From positions 4,510 to 68,509 of the forward strand of contig DBYO01000001.1 in the NCBI GenBank assembly GCA_002310235.1: a stretch of DNA of 64,000 nt, written 5' to 3'. A model generated the notes under the pieces. It was not told the DNA's origin. It searched no databases and was given only the letters and a program-made list of their open reading frames with translations. Below are positions 46,028-54,456 of the stretch, in pieces (positions within the stretch are counted from its first letter, which is position 1; each line of letters starts with the position of its first letter). The DNA is from Bacteroidales bacterium UBA1184 (GTDB lineage: Bacteria; Bacteroidota; Bacteroidia; Bacteroidales; ML635J-15). The position numbers and the translations under genes are program-made.

Positions 46028-47113
46028 ATGGAATACAATCTTGACTTTCACTGTCAGATGATTCTTGACGAATATCGCGAGAATTTGGCGATATTTGAAA
46101 AGATGAAGGAAATCGTGCGAGCACAACTCGAAAAGTGCGTCGCCAACAACAACATATATGTTACTGCAATAGAGTCGAGAATAAAGACAGAAAACAGTCT
46201 CGTCGGTAAGTTGGAACTCAAGGGGTACAAGTACAAGGCTCTTTCGGACATTACCGACATTTTAGGCACTCGTGTCATTACTTTCTATTCTGAGGAAGTT
46301 GACAAGATTTCGGCTCTCATCGACAAGGTTTTCGAAGTCGATTGGGAAAACTCGGTAGATAAGCGCAAGGCTCTCGATCTCGACCAGTTCGGATATATGT
46401 CGCTGCATTACATCTGTCGTATGCCAAAGTCGCTGTACTACGATGCCGAACATCCCGAAATAAACGATTTCCGCTTCGAAATACAGATGCGTACCGCTCT
46501 GCAGCACGTGTGGGCTACAATGTACCACGACACAGGCTACAAGTCGGGCATCGAGGTGCCGAAGGAGCATCTGCGCAATATGAACCGCCTTGCAGGTATG
46601 CTTGAGCTTGCCGACGAGCAGTTCAGCCGCATACGCAAGGAAATCACCGACTACCGTCGCAATGTGCAGTCGTTGGTTACCGACGGCAACTTCGACGAAG
46701 TACCTCTCGACAGCGACACATTCCGCAGCTACCTCACTATGAAGCCTTTCAAGAAGCTAATCGACAAGATTGCAACCATCAATCAGGCCGAAATCTACGA
46801 GGACAACCTAATGCGCTACTTGACAACGCTGATAAAGATGAACTTCCGAACTCTTGGTGATTTGCAACGGCTTATAAAGGACTGCAGTGACGATGCATAC
46901 AAACTTGCACTTCATCAGCTTTCGTCGACAGATCTCGACATTCTGGCGCTGTCGGTGGCATTGCAGAACCTTTGCATAGTGTATATAGTAAAGAATGGCG
47001 GCGGCGAAATCGGTCTGCGAATGTTCTACGATTCCGTTTTTGGAAAGTCGGACTACAACATCGAGCACGCACGGCGCACATTCGAACAGGTGTCGAAAAT
47101 TAATATAAAGTAG
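46028..47113 (+). CDS. RelA/SpoT-type nucleotide pyrophosphokinase
   Basis: A 361-residue protein with a RelA/SpoT synthetase domain (about 45-175). The catalytic set looks complete: RIKTENSLVGK (Arg51, Lys53, Ser57, Lys61), DITDILGTR (Asp74, Asp77, Arg82), GYMSLH (122-127) and EIQMRT (151-156). It should transfer pyrophosphate from ATP to GTP/GDP or a related acceptor. The C-terminal half is helical and I do not recognise it; TGS and ACT domains are absent. The ATG at 46028 is used, with a TTG two codons earlier. Twenty-one bases follow the STAS stop. Confidence 0.88.
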   Translation: MEYNLDFHCQMILDEYRENLAIFEKMKEIVRAQLEKCVANNNIYVTAIESRIKTENSLVGKLELKGYKYKALSDITDILGTRVITFYSEEVDKISALIDKVFEVDWENSVDKRKALDLDQFGYMSLHYICRMPKSLYYDAEHPEINDFRFEIQMRTALQHVWATMYHDTGYKSGIEVPKEHLRNMNRLAGMLELADEQFSRIRKEITDYRRNVQSLVTDGNFDEVPLDSDTFRSYLTMKPFKKLIDKIATINQAEIYEDNLMRYLTTLIKMNFRTLGDLQRLIKDCSDDAYKLALHQLSSTDLDILALSVALQNLCIVYIVKNGGGEIGLRMFYDSVFGKSDYNIEHARRTFEQVSKINIK

Positions 47114-47124
47114 AAAGTAAATTT

Positions 47125-48534
47125 ATGGCAAACAAATATATAGATACATCCATTCTCGACAAGGCAATGCATTTTGCAATTGATGCACACGCTAATACCG
47201 AACGCCGTGGCAAGGGTTTCCCATACTCGGTGCACCTAATGGAAGCGGTAGAAATAGCCGCAACAATAACTTCCGATCAGGAAATACTTGCCGCTACAGC
47301 ATTGCACGATACAATTGAAGATACAGATGTCACATTGGAGCAGTTGCGCGAGGAATTTGGCGACAGGATTGCTGCTTTGGTCGAAGCCGAAAGCGACAAG
47401 TTTGCAAACGGCTTTTCGGAGCGCGACAGTTGGACTGACCGAAAAAAGGCAGCCTTGGAAAGACTCGCCAATGCACCATACGATGCTAAAATTGTGGCTA
47501 TGGGCGACAAACTCTCGAATATGCGCGCCATCGCCCGCGACTACGAGCGTATCGGCGACGAGCTTTGGAAAATCTTCCATGCTCCAAATGGCAAATCCGA
47601 CCACGAATGGCGCTACCGTGGACTGGCTGTGGCTTTGTTCGACCTTGCAGGAACACCTGCCTACCGCGAATTTATTACTCTGCTCGAGAAGACTTTCGGT
47701 CAGAAGGATTTCGGTGAGCCTACAAAAATCAACCTCGCAGACTATGAGCGCAGTGGCGAAGGCTTCAACGCCGAAAGTTACAACCATAAGGGCGGACGCA
47801 CAATGATAAAGCTGTACTCCGAATCGGTGTCGCCCGAAATGCCATTGCGCGAACTTCGCACCGCGATGAATGTTTTCCGTATGGGACTTCTTACGCCTAT
47901 GCCAGGACGCTTTGTCACCGACGGCGAGAGGTTCGGTTGTGAGTTTAGTCGTGTTGTAGATAAGAAGTCGTTCGCAAGGGCAATATCCGAGAATCCAGAT
48001 AGTATGAAAAGGTATGCAGCCGAATTTGCTCGTATGTGCAAGCAGTTACATTCTACGGTCTGCAATCCTGCTGTATTTCCGTCGGCTGCCGATATGTCTT
48101 GCAGGGCAGTTGAAAATGCAGAAATTTTCACCGACGACGAGAAGAAAAAAGTTCTCGCCTTTGTGAAAAGCATACCACCAGCAACGACTTGTCTCCATGG
48201 CGACTTGCATATCGGCAATATTCTCGATTCGAGTTTCGGCAACCTGTGGATCGACCTTGCCGATTTTAGCTATGGCAATCCGCTGTTCGACTTTGGCATG
48301 ATGTATCTTGTTTGCAGGTGCAATCCCGACGACTTGACAAAGAAGCTATATCATATCGACAATGCGGCAATGCTCAAGTTCTGGGAGATGTTTGCCTGCG
48401 AATATTTTGGTGCCGATACTCCCGAAAAGCTCGCCAAAGTAGAAAATAAACTTCGCCCGTTTGCAGCTTTGAAGATGCTGTATTTCGGAATTAAGGGACA
48501 CGATGATTTCATAAGAGAGAGCCTGCTGGGATAA
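47125..48534 (+). CDS. Fusion of MESH1-like HD hydrolase and APH-type phosphotransferase domain
   Basis: A 469-residue fusion. Residues 1 to about 185 match the RelA/SpoT hydrolase or MESH1 HD fold: His37, HDTIEDT (His61, Asp62, Glu65, Asp66), and GDKLSNM with Asp128 and Asn132. Residues about 200-460 resemble the APH/choline-kinase fold (TIGR02172-like), with HGDLHIGN (358-365) as catalytic loop and IDLADF (376-381) as metal-binding segment. It begins 11 bases after the pyrophosphokinase gene. Likely role: degrading the alarmone made by the neighbour; the kinase-like substrate is unknown. An aminoglycoside-resistance role is not supported. Confidence 0.8.
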   Translation: MANKYIDTSILDKAMHFAIDAHANTERRGKGFPYSVHLMEAVEIAATITSDQEILAATALHDTIEDTDVTLEQLREEFGDRIAALVEAESDKFANGFSERDSWTDRKKAALERLANAPYDAKIVAMGDKLSNMRAIARDYERIGDELWKIFHAPNGKSDHEWRYRGLAVALFDLAGTPAYREFITLLEKTFGQKDFGEPTKINLADYERSGEGFNAESYNHKGGRTMIKLYSESVSPEMPLRELRTAMNVFRMGLLTPMPGRFVTDGERFGCEFSRVVDKKSFARAISENPDSMKRYAAEFARMCKQLHSTVCNPAVFPSAADMSCRAVENAEIFTDDEKKKVLAFVKSIPPATTCLHGDLHIGNILDSSFGNLWIDLADFSYGNPLFDFGMMYLVCRCNPDDLTKKLYHIDNAAMLKFWEMFACEYFGADTPEKLAKVENKLRPFAALKMLYFGIKGHDDFIRESLLG

Positions 48535-48536
48535 CG

Positions 48537-48775
48537 CTACGCAGTTTCAATGGCTGACGCCGTTTCAATGGCTGCGCCGTTTGAATGCCTTCGGCGTTTC
48601 TGTGTTTCACGTTTCTGCGTTTCACGTTTCTGTGGCTTCGCCGTTCAAAGCCTGCGGCGTTTAACTTCGTTGAGGGCTTCGCCGTTCTATGCCTGCGGCG
48701 TTTCAATGGCTGCGCCGTTTCTCGCTGCGTTGTTTCTATGGCTTCGCCGTTTCTCGCTGCGCTGTTTCAAGGGTT
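48537..48775. repeat. Imperfect tandem repeat array rich in GGCTKCGCCGTTT units
   Basis: About 240 bases made of diverged units of roughly 20 bases built on the word TTTC(A/T)ATGGCTKCGCCG and its near-complement GCCTKCGGCGTTT. One 20-mer (TTTCAATGGCTGCGCCGTTT) occurs exactly at 48563-48582 and 48701-48720. The 24-mer at 48665-48688 recurs at 21925. Non-coding: open frames through it are by-products. Confidence 0.8.
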
Positions 48776-48793
48776 GGGGCTGTTTGCGAATAA

Positions 48794-48824
48794 TAAAAAA
48801 GGAGCTGAAAATAAATTCAGCCCC
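48794..48824 (-). terminator. Terminator of the 48849 membrane-protein gene
   Basis: GGAGCTGAA (48801-48809) pairs with TTCAGCCCC (48816-48824) with one mismatch. On the minus strand it is followed by a run of T (complement of 48794-48800), 25 bases after the stop. Confidence 0.75.
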
Positions 48825-48848
48825 TTTCCTATAAAAAGATTTTTAACC

Positions 48849-49631
48849 TTATTCGTTTTTCTTTTTCGGCATTTTCTTTCTTGCCTTAGCCGATGCAAAC
48901 GCTCCAAGTATTACAACACAGAATACGATTGCACCGTACATGCATTCTATCGAAAGCATTATCAGCGCCTCGATGCCGAGGAAGAACACCAATGCGATTG
49001 CCACGCCCCATGCGCTCTTTGTGCGTACACAGTCGAGAACCATCTTTACAAGGCAGAAAAGTATCATCACTATCTGGCTGCCGAACAATACCCACGAGCA
49101 AGCCGATGCCGATGCCTTTGCGATGTAAACGATAACGCTTGCTGCAAGTCCTGCGAGAGCAACTACTGTTCCCCATTTCCATTCTTTCCACTTCTTGCCT
49201 TCGCTAAGTCCTGCGTGTACCGACATCTGGGCAGTAACCTGCATTACGGCGCAAATCATCCAGTAAACAACCAGCACAAGTCCTACAAGACCAAGAATTG
49301 CAAGTCCCCAGTCGCCAACTACGTCGTAGTCACAGAACCAGCCGATGCATGGCTTTTCTCCATATCTGTCGACCGTAGGCAGATCAGCCATGAAGCAGTA
49401 GTAATATATTGAAACCAAGGTAATTCCGAACAAAGAGTAGAGAATCGGATAGAACTTGGCTTTGTCCCTGTAGCGGATTTGGAAGTTTACCAGCTCCATG
49501 AATGCTGCCATGATAAAAATGAATATCAAAAGCCCCAACGGATTGATGCCTAATGGGTTGGAGTGGTGCAAGTTAAGAAGTTCCGGAATGTTCGTAACCG
49601 GAGATTCGCTTAGTCTTTCTATAAAATTCAT
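48849..49631 (-). CDS. Polytopic membrane protein of unknown family
   Basis: A 260-residue protein with about six hydrophobic segments and a very basic C-terminus (ARKKMPKKKNE). A short extracytoplasmic loop contains CIGWFCDYDVVGDWG, with two cysteines. I do not recognise a family. A minus-strand TATTTTTG -7 box lies at 49721-49728, followed on that strand by a leader of about 90 bases containing GGTAGTAC...GTACC repeats. It is separate from the neighbouring CPBP operon. Confidence 0.7.
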   Translation of the reverse strand: MNFIERLSESPVTNIPELLNLHHSNPLGINPLGLLIFIFIMAAFMELVNFQIRYRDKAKFYPILYSLFGITLVSIYYYCFMADLPTVDRYGEKPCIGWFCDYDVVGDWGLAILGLVGLVLVVYWMICAVMQVTAQMSVHAGLSEGKKWKEWKWGTVVALAGLAASVIVYIAKASASACSWVLFGSQIVMILFCLVKMVLDCVRTKSAWGVAIALVFFLGIEALIMLSIECMYGAIVFCVVILGAFASAKARKKMPKKKNE

Positions 49632-49779
49632 AATTTAGACCTTATGTTTTAAATTGTAGGTTCATAACAAATAGGTAGTACCGCTTGAACCTGCTTTAAC
49701 GCAGAGTACCAATTTCGGCGCAAAAATATATAATTTTTGATAATCAATAAAATCAATGATGCAAAAACATTTAAAATGC

Positions 49780-50637
49780 CTATTTTTTGGTGTGGAAAAT
49801 CTTTCTGCCTGCAAAAAAAGCTATCGCAAGTCCGGCCACAATTGCACATATCCACCAAGGATTTGCGTATGCGCTGAGGTCGGGAGATGCAGAAACTTCG
49901 GCACCGAAGATAAATGCAGCAATGACTACTAGTGCGTTGTTGGTTGCATGTGCAACAATCGACAGCCATAGCGAACCAGACGAATAGAACAAATAACCGA
50001 GCACTGCGCCAAGTATAAACCGAGGCAGCAGTCCCGAAAATTGCATGTGTATCGCCGAAAAAATAAATGCAGTAAGCAGTATGGCGATGTGCTTGTTGCG
50101 GATGTTGTCGACAAAGAACTTCTGCATTACGCCACGGAAGAACATTTCCTCGCATATGGCAGGCGTTATAGCTAAAGCTACAAGATTCAAGACAAACATT
50201 CCGACATCACTTCCCGCCAATGCACGCTGAGTTGCCTCCATGGCACTGGCATCTATGCTACGTAAATATTCCTCAATGCCTTTTATCGATTCGGGGAAAG
50301 AGTATGAAGCGTTGAGGCTGGCTACAAATTCTATTGCAGGAATTATCGACAGCATGAAGACAATGACAATAAGAAATTTGCTGATTTTTACGTTGCTGGT
50401 TAGCCTTATATGTGCAAACGGATTCTTTTCGCTTCCAATTAATGCAGCTGCTGCCACTGCTGGCAGTCCGAACGTAAGCACCGACGAAAGTACAAGTAGA
50501 ATTTTGTATGCAATTTCGCCCTGCATATACTGGTACAATGTACCAATAATTAATGCATTACAAAGGAATCCCAGACAAATGCACAATACTATTACGAATA
50601 GCTTTTCGGGCGACGACAATTCTCGGTTCTTGAACAT
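49780..50637 (-). CDS. CPBP family intramembrane metalloprotease
   Basis: A 285-residue Abi/CAAX-protease-like integral membrane protein. The three conserved motifs are present in the C-terminal half: CEEMFFRG (Glu-Glu and Arg), FSAIHM, and HATNN. It has about seven or eight membrane segments. Members cleave prenylated or other peptides in the membrane or serve in self-immunity; the substrate here is unknown. It is the last gene of the TPR-ribD-CPBP operon, ten bases after ribD. Confidence 0.9.
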   Translation of the reverse strand: MFKNRELSSPEKLFVIVLCICLGFLCNALIIGTLYQYMQGEIAYKILLVLSSVLTFGLPAVAAAALIGSEKNPFAHIRLTSNVKISKFLIVIVFMLSIIPAIEFVASLNASYSFPESIKGIEEYLRSIDASAMEATQRALAGSDVGMFVLNLVALAITPAICEEMFFRGVMQKFFVDNIRNKHIAILLTAFIFSAIHMQFSGLLPRFILGAVLGYLFYSSGSLWLSIVAHATNNALVVIAAFIFGAEVSASPDLSAYANPWWICAIVAGLAIAFFAGRKIFHTKK

Positions 50638-50647
50638 TTGCTTGCGG

Positions 50648-51712
50648 TTAAAGTTCTATGGTTGGATGGTAAAAATCGTTGTGGAAATAGTATTCGAGCG
50701 AAATGCCGTTGTTTGTCTCGCTTTTGGCGCATTCATAATTGAATTCGGGTGCTTTTATGCCTTTTGAGATAGTCATATTGTGGTTTGTGAAAACCCGGGC
50801 TTCGTCCCAAAGTCCAGATTCAATGAATGATGCTATAGTCTGTGCTCCACCTTCCACAATTACCGACTGGATGTCGTTGCGGTACAATGTGTTGAGAATC
50901 TGGGGAATAATGTCTTTGGAGAAATCAATTTTGCTATAAAGTAGGTTTCCTTCTACACACTCTTTGCTACCATTTATTATTATTGTCTTTGCTTGACCGT
51001 CAAAAATTTTACTTGTTGTAGAAACTTTCAGTTCGTGGTCGATACAAATGCGTACAGGGTTTCGCCCCGACCAATGGCGAACAGTAAGTTGTGGATTATC
51101 GAGTATGGCGGTTCGTGTGCCTACAAGTATTGCATCTTCTTCGGTACGCCATTTGTGAACAAGTGTATTGAAGTGTAGGTTGGTTATTTTCAATGGTGGT
51201 GTCAGGTTGTCGCAACGTAAGTTGTCGATGACGCCGTCGGCGGTCTGCGCCCATTTCAGGATAATGTACGGACGGTGTTTTGTATGAAAAGTAAAGAATC
51301 GGCGATTCAGCCAGTCGCATTCTGGTTTAAGAATACCAATTTTTACGTCAACGCCTGCATTTTTCAGTTTTTCGATACCTTTACCGGCAACCTTCTCAAA
51401 TGGATCGATGCTTCCGACAACAACCTTTTTGATACCTTCGCGTATCAGCATGTCGGCGCAAGCAGGAGTGCGTCCCACATGTGCACATGGTTCAAGCGAA
51501 ACATATATTGTCGATTCTTTGAGTAACGACTTGTCGGCTACTGAGTTGACGGCATTTACTTCGGCATGAGCCTCGCCGCAGCGTCGGTGCCACCCTTCGC
51601 CTATTATTTTGCCATTGTGTACAACTACCGCACCAACCATAGGGTTAGGTGACGCAGTTCCGAACCCACATTTTGCGAGTTCGATGCACCGTCTCATGTA
51701 GATTTCATCCAT
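50648..51712 (-). CDS. ribD: Bifunctional riboflavin biosynthesis protein RibD
   Basis: Performs deamination and reduction of the pyrimidine intermediate in riboflavin synthesis. The 354-residue protein has the N-terminal deaminase domain (about 1-145) with zinc motifs HAEVN (His49, Glu51) and PCAHVGRTPAC (75-85). The C-terminal reductase domain (about 148-354) begins RPYIILKWAQTADG and has VEGGAQT. Both domains look complete. No other rib genes or FMN riboswitch are visible nearby. Confidence 0.95.
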   Translation of the reverse strand: MDEIYMRRCIELAKCGFGTASPNPMVGAVVVHNGKIIGEGWHRRCGEAHAEVNAVNSVADKSLLKESTIYVSLEPCAHVGRTPACADMLIREGIKKVVVGSIDPFEKVAGKGIEKLKNAGVDVKIGILKPECDWLNRRFFTFHTKHRPYIILKWAQTADGVIDNLRCDNLTPPLKITNLHFNTLVHKWRTEEDAILVGTRTAILDNPQLTVRHWSGRNPVRICIDHELKVSTTSKIFDGQAKTIIINGSKECVEGNLLYSKIDFSKDIIPQILNTLYRNDIQSVIVEGGAQTIASFIESGLWDEARVFTNHNMTISKGIKAPEFNYECAKSETNNGISLEYYFHNDFYHPTIEL

Positions 51713-51719
51713 TGTGGAA

Positions 51720-52748
51720 TTACCAGTCGAGTCCTCTCTGCTTCAATTCCTTGCGGCTGAGTTCCTGTCCTGCACGTGCGGCACGACGGAAATGAGCTAT
51801 AGCATCAGCTTCCTGGTTCATCGACTGATATAGCTTGCCGATGTTGTAGTTGGTGTCAACATGGTTGGGATCGATGCTTAATGCCATGTTGTAATATTCC
51901 ATAGCTTTTGCTGGATTGGTTGAGAAATATGCTGCACCGAGATTGTTGTACGAGTCGATGTTGTTGGGATTGAGTTCCAGAGCTTTCATGTAGTTCTTTA
52001 CGGCTTTGTTTTCTCCCTTTACATCGTCGGAGTAGTAGTAGGCGACACCGAGGTTGTTGTAGGCATCAGCATTGTCCTTGTTTACTTCTATTGCCTTTTT
52101 GAACCATTCTATTGCTTCAATGTATTCTCCCTGATCTTCGTATATAACACCTATTGCATTGTATGCGTCGTCGTTTCGCGGATTTATTTCAATGGCTTTT
52201 TTACAGCATTCAATGCCTTTTTCATAGTTCCCATTGTGCGAATAAGCCAAGCCGAGGTTGTTGTATGCACCATCGTATAGTTCGCTAATTGCCACTGCTT
52301 TTGTGTAATATGCAATGGCCTTTTTGTAATTTTTCATTTCGTCGTATGCGTTGCCAAGTGCATTGTAGGCAGTGTCGTACTTGGGGTTTATTTTTATTGC
52401 GCTCTCGAAAAGGCTTATGGCTTTCTCGAAGTCGCCTTCATCATAGTAAACGTAGCCTAGATTCTTTATTGCTTCATAGTAGTTGGGGTTAATCTTTATA
52501 GCCAACTGGAAATTTATCATGGCCTTGTCGAAATTGCCCATATACGAGTAGGCCCGACCAAGTGTATTGTATGCGGTAGGATTGTTTTTGTTTGTTTCAA
52601 CATATTTCGACAAGTCTGATATTGCTTTGGTGTAGTTGTCGTTATTGAATGCGAATAGCCCGTTTTCAAGAAGAGCATCTACGTTCTGTGAATAAATATT
52701 TGCAGAAAGCAGTGCAAATGTTACCAATATTGCAATTCTAAATTTCAT
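51720..52748 (-). CDS. Secreted tetratricopeptide-repeat protein
   Basis: A 342-residue protein with a signal peptide (about 1-20, ending NIYSQ) followed by about eight canonical TPR units with the A-Y-N-x-L-G pattern, spaced about 34 residues apart. It ends with a basic helix (SRKELKQRGLDW). Its role is not apparent beyond protein binding in the periplasm. It is the first gene of the operon, seven bases before ribD. Confidence 0.9.
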   Translation of the reverse strand: MKFRIAILVTFALLSANIYSQNVDALLENGLFAFNNDNYTKAISDLSKYVETNKNNPTAYNTLGRAYSYMGNFDKAMINFQLAIKINPNYYEAIKNLGYVYYDEGDFEKAISLFESAIKINPKYDTAYNALGNAYDEMKNYKKAIAYYTKAVAISELYDGAYNNLGLAYSHNGNYEKGIECCKKAIEINPRNDDAYNAIGVIYEDQGEYIEAIEWFKKAIEVNKDNADAYNNLGVAYYYSDDVKGENKAVKNYMKALELNPNNIDSYNNLGAAYFSTNPAKAMEYYNMALSIDPNHVDTNYNIGKLYQSMNQEADAIAHFRRAARAGQELSRKELKQRGLDW

Positions 52749-52777
52749 ACTAATTGATGAATAAAGTTACAAGTTGC

Positions 52778-52809
52778 AAATATATCATTTTTTAAGTCTA
52801 ATTGGACAA
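52778..52809 (-). promoter_or_regulatory. Promoter of the TPR-ribD-CPBP operon
   Basis: On the minus strand TATATTTG (complement of 52778-52785) has a TTG (complement of 52807-52809) 21 bases upstream, fitting the Bacteroidetes pattern. Confidence 0.6.
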
Positions 52810-52858
52810 TAATAAATCGATTTTTTTTCACTCAATTTCCAATAAGATAAATTATATA

Positions 52859-52897
52859 CAAATATGGCGAGGACTAAATAGAGCCTCGCCATATTTG
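52859..52897. repeat. Perfect 14-bp hairpin in the frr-TPR gap
   Basis: CAAATATGGCGAGG (52859-52872) pairs perfectly with CCTCGCCATATTTG (52884-52897) around an 11-base loop. No strong T run follows on either strand, so it is not a standard terminator. It lies in the 301-base gap between frr and the TPR gene, which holds no gene I can support. Confidence 0.8.
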
Positions 52898-53049
52898 CAT
52901 TTATTTTATAATGACATCAATGCTAAATACTATTTGCCTAAAGAATTAAGCAATATGGCAAATAACTTTCCTCATTATATTATTAAGGTATTCCCGACAA
53001 TATAATGTTTGTCTGATAGGGTATGAGGACAAGTGATTCTTTTCTGTGA

Positions 53050-53610
53050 CTATACTGTCATCAGTTCTTTCTCCTTGGCATCGATAATAGTATCAACCTT
53101 CTTTATGAAGTCTTCGTGAGCTTTGTGTACGGTTTGTTCTGCATTTTTGGCTTCGTCTTCCGAAACACCGTCCTTCTTCAGTTTCTTGAATTCTTCGATA
53201 GCGTTGCGGCGTGCGTTCCTGATGACAACCTTTGCATCTTCGCCTAGACCCTTAACCTGCTTAACGAGTTGCTTACGGCGTTCCTCAGTCAGAGGCGGAA
53301 CGATTATGCGGATAACTTCGCCGTTGTTTGCCGGATTGAAGCCGAGGTTTGCGGCGAGTATAGCCTTTTCGATTGCAGGAATTGTAGATTTGTCCCATGG
53401 CTGTATGAAGATGGTCTTGGGATCTGGTGCCGAAAGGTTTGCAACCTGTGAAATCGGCGATGCGGTTCCGTAGCATTCAACCTTTACAGATTCGAGCATA
53501 GCTGGATTTGCCTTTCCAGCACGAATCTTTGCGAGTTCCTTTTCGAGGTGTTCGAGTGCGGACTTCATTCCGTCTTTTGCATCTTCTATATACAATTCTA
53601 ATTCTTCCAT
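53050..53610 (-). CDS. frr: Ribosome recycling factor
   Basis: Releases ribosomes from mRNA after termination, together with EF-G. The 186-residue protein has the normal length and the family signature KIRAGKANPAMLESV near residue 29, plus PPLTEERRKQLVKQVK near 110. It follows pyrH by two bases, the usual pyrH-frr pair. Confidence 0.97.
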   Translation of the reverse strand: MEELELYIEDAKDGMKSALEHLEKELAKIRAGKANPAMLESVKVECYGTASPISQVANLSAPDPKTIFIQPWDKSTIPAIEKAILAANLGFNPANNGEVIRIIVPPLTEERRKQLVKQVKGLGEDAKVVIRNARRNAIEEFKKLKKDGVSEDEAKNAEQTVHKAHEDFIKKVDTIIDAKEKELMTV

Positions 53611-53612
53611 GA

Positions 53613-54320
53613 TTATTTTGTGATGTAAGTTCCTATATTTTCGTTATTTATTACTTTTTCGAGATTTCCGTAAGTGTCCATGTCGAACACTATTACAGGC
53701 ATATTATTTTCCTTGCACAAAGTGAATGCGGTGAGATCCATAATCTTAAGTCCGCGTTTGTAAACCTCGTCGAAGGTTATGGTATCGAACTTTGTAGCTG
53801 TTGGGTCCTTTTCGGGATCGGCTGTATAAACCCCATTCACGCGCGTACCTTTAAGGAATACGTCGGCTTCGATTTCGATTGCACGCAAAGCCGATGCACT
53901 ATCGGTCGAGAAGTATGGATTTCCTGTTCCTCCTGCAAGTATGCACACATACGAATTTTCCAAGGCCTCAACAACCTTTGGCTTTGAAATACGTTCTCCT
54001 ATTGACTCAATGCCGATTGATGTAAAAAGCCTTGTCTTTACACCAACCGATTCCAGTCCGTTTTGCAATGCCAACGAATTTATTATTGTTGCTAGCATTC
54101 CCATCTGGTCGCCTTTTACACGGTCGAAACCCTTGCTTTCTCCAGATATTCCGCGGAATATATTGCCTCCGCCTATTACTATTCCTATCTGTACGCCCTT
54201 GTCATGTACTGCCTTAATTTGGTTGGCATATTCCATAAGATGGGTTTCGCTAATTCCCTGCTTCGAAGCTCCGGCAAGCGATTCGCCGCTAAGCTTTAAC
54301 AATATTCGTTTAAATCTCAT
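53613..54320 (-). CDS. pyrH: UMP kinase
   Basis: Phosphorylates UMP to UDP in pyrimidine nucleotide synthesis. The 235-residue protein starts MRFKRILLKLSGESLAG, the amino-acid-kinase family start. GGGNIFRG (about 50-57) and GGTGNPYFSTDSA (about 131-143) bind nucleotide. The ATG at 54320 is correct: an upstream frame to 54494 adds AT-rich unconserved sequence. A minus-strand TACTTTTG -7 box (54340-54347) lies just upstream. Confidence 0.97.
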   Translation of the reverse strand: MRFKRILLKLSGESLAGASKQGISETHLMEYANQIKAVHDKGVQIGIVIGGGNIFRGISGESKGFDRVKGDQMGMLATIINSLALQNGLESVGVKTRLFTSIGIESIGERISKPKVVEALENSYVCILAGGTGNPYFSTDSASALRAIEIEADVFLKGTRVNGVYTADPEKDPTATKFDTITFDEVYKRGLKIMDLTAFTLCKENNMPVIVFDMDTYGNLEKVINNENIGTYITK

Positions 54321-54430
54321 CGCAATAAATTTTAGACCACAAAAGTAATTAAAATTTGATAATTTGAAGATTTGAAAATTCAATAATTCAAAAAATCTAT
54401 AAAATGTTTTATGGTTGTTTGCCCTTCTTG

Positions 54431-54456
54431 TAGAGACACAATGCATTGTATCTCTA
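54431..54456. repeat. 26-base near-perfect palindrome
   Basis: TAGAGACACAATG (54431-54443) and CATTGTATCTCTA (54444-54456) are complementary with one mismatch and no loop. It lies in the 334-base gap between pyrH and the 54655 gene, whose remaining sequence is AT-rich and otherwise featureless apart from that gene's promoter. Confidence 0.75.

Noticed and set aside
47125..48534. Aminoglycoside-resistance phosphotransferase
   Set aside because: The kinase-like half is chromosomal, fused to an alarmone-hydrolase HD domain and part of a regulatory operon; APH-fold proteins have many substrates.
48537..48775. CRISPR array
   Set aside because: Units are diverged, adjacent and without unique spacers of constant length; no cas genes are in the window.
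48585..49412. A 275-codon plus-strand open frame across the repeat array and the 48849 gene
   Set aside because: Most of it is the antisense of the membrane-protein gene, and the rest translates the repeat array. Composition is Cys/Arg/Phe-rich without family features.
52802..53005. A small plus-strand frame across the perfect hairpin
   Set aside because: Starts with TTG, is AT-rich, and would translate through the 14-bp stem; no supporting pattern.
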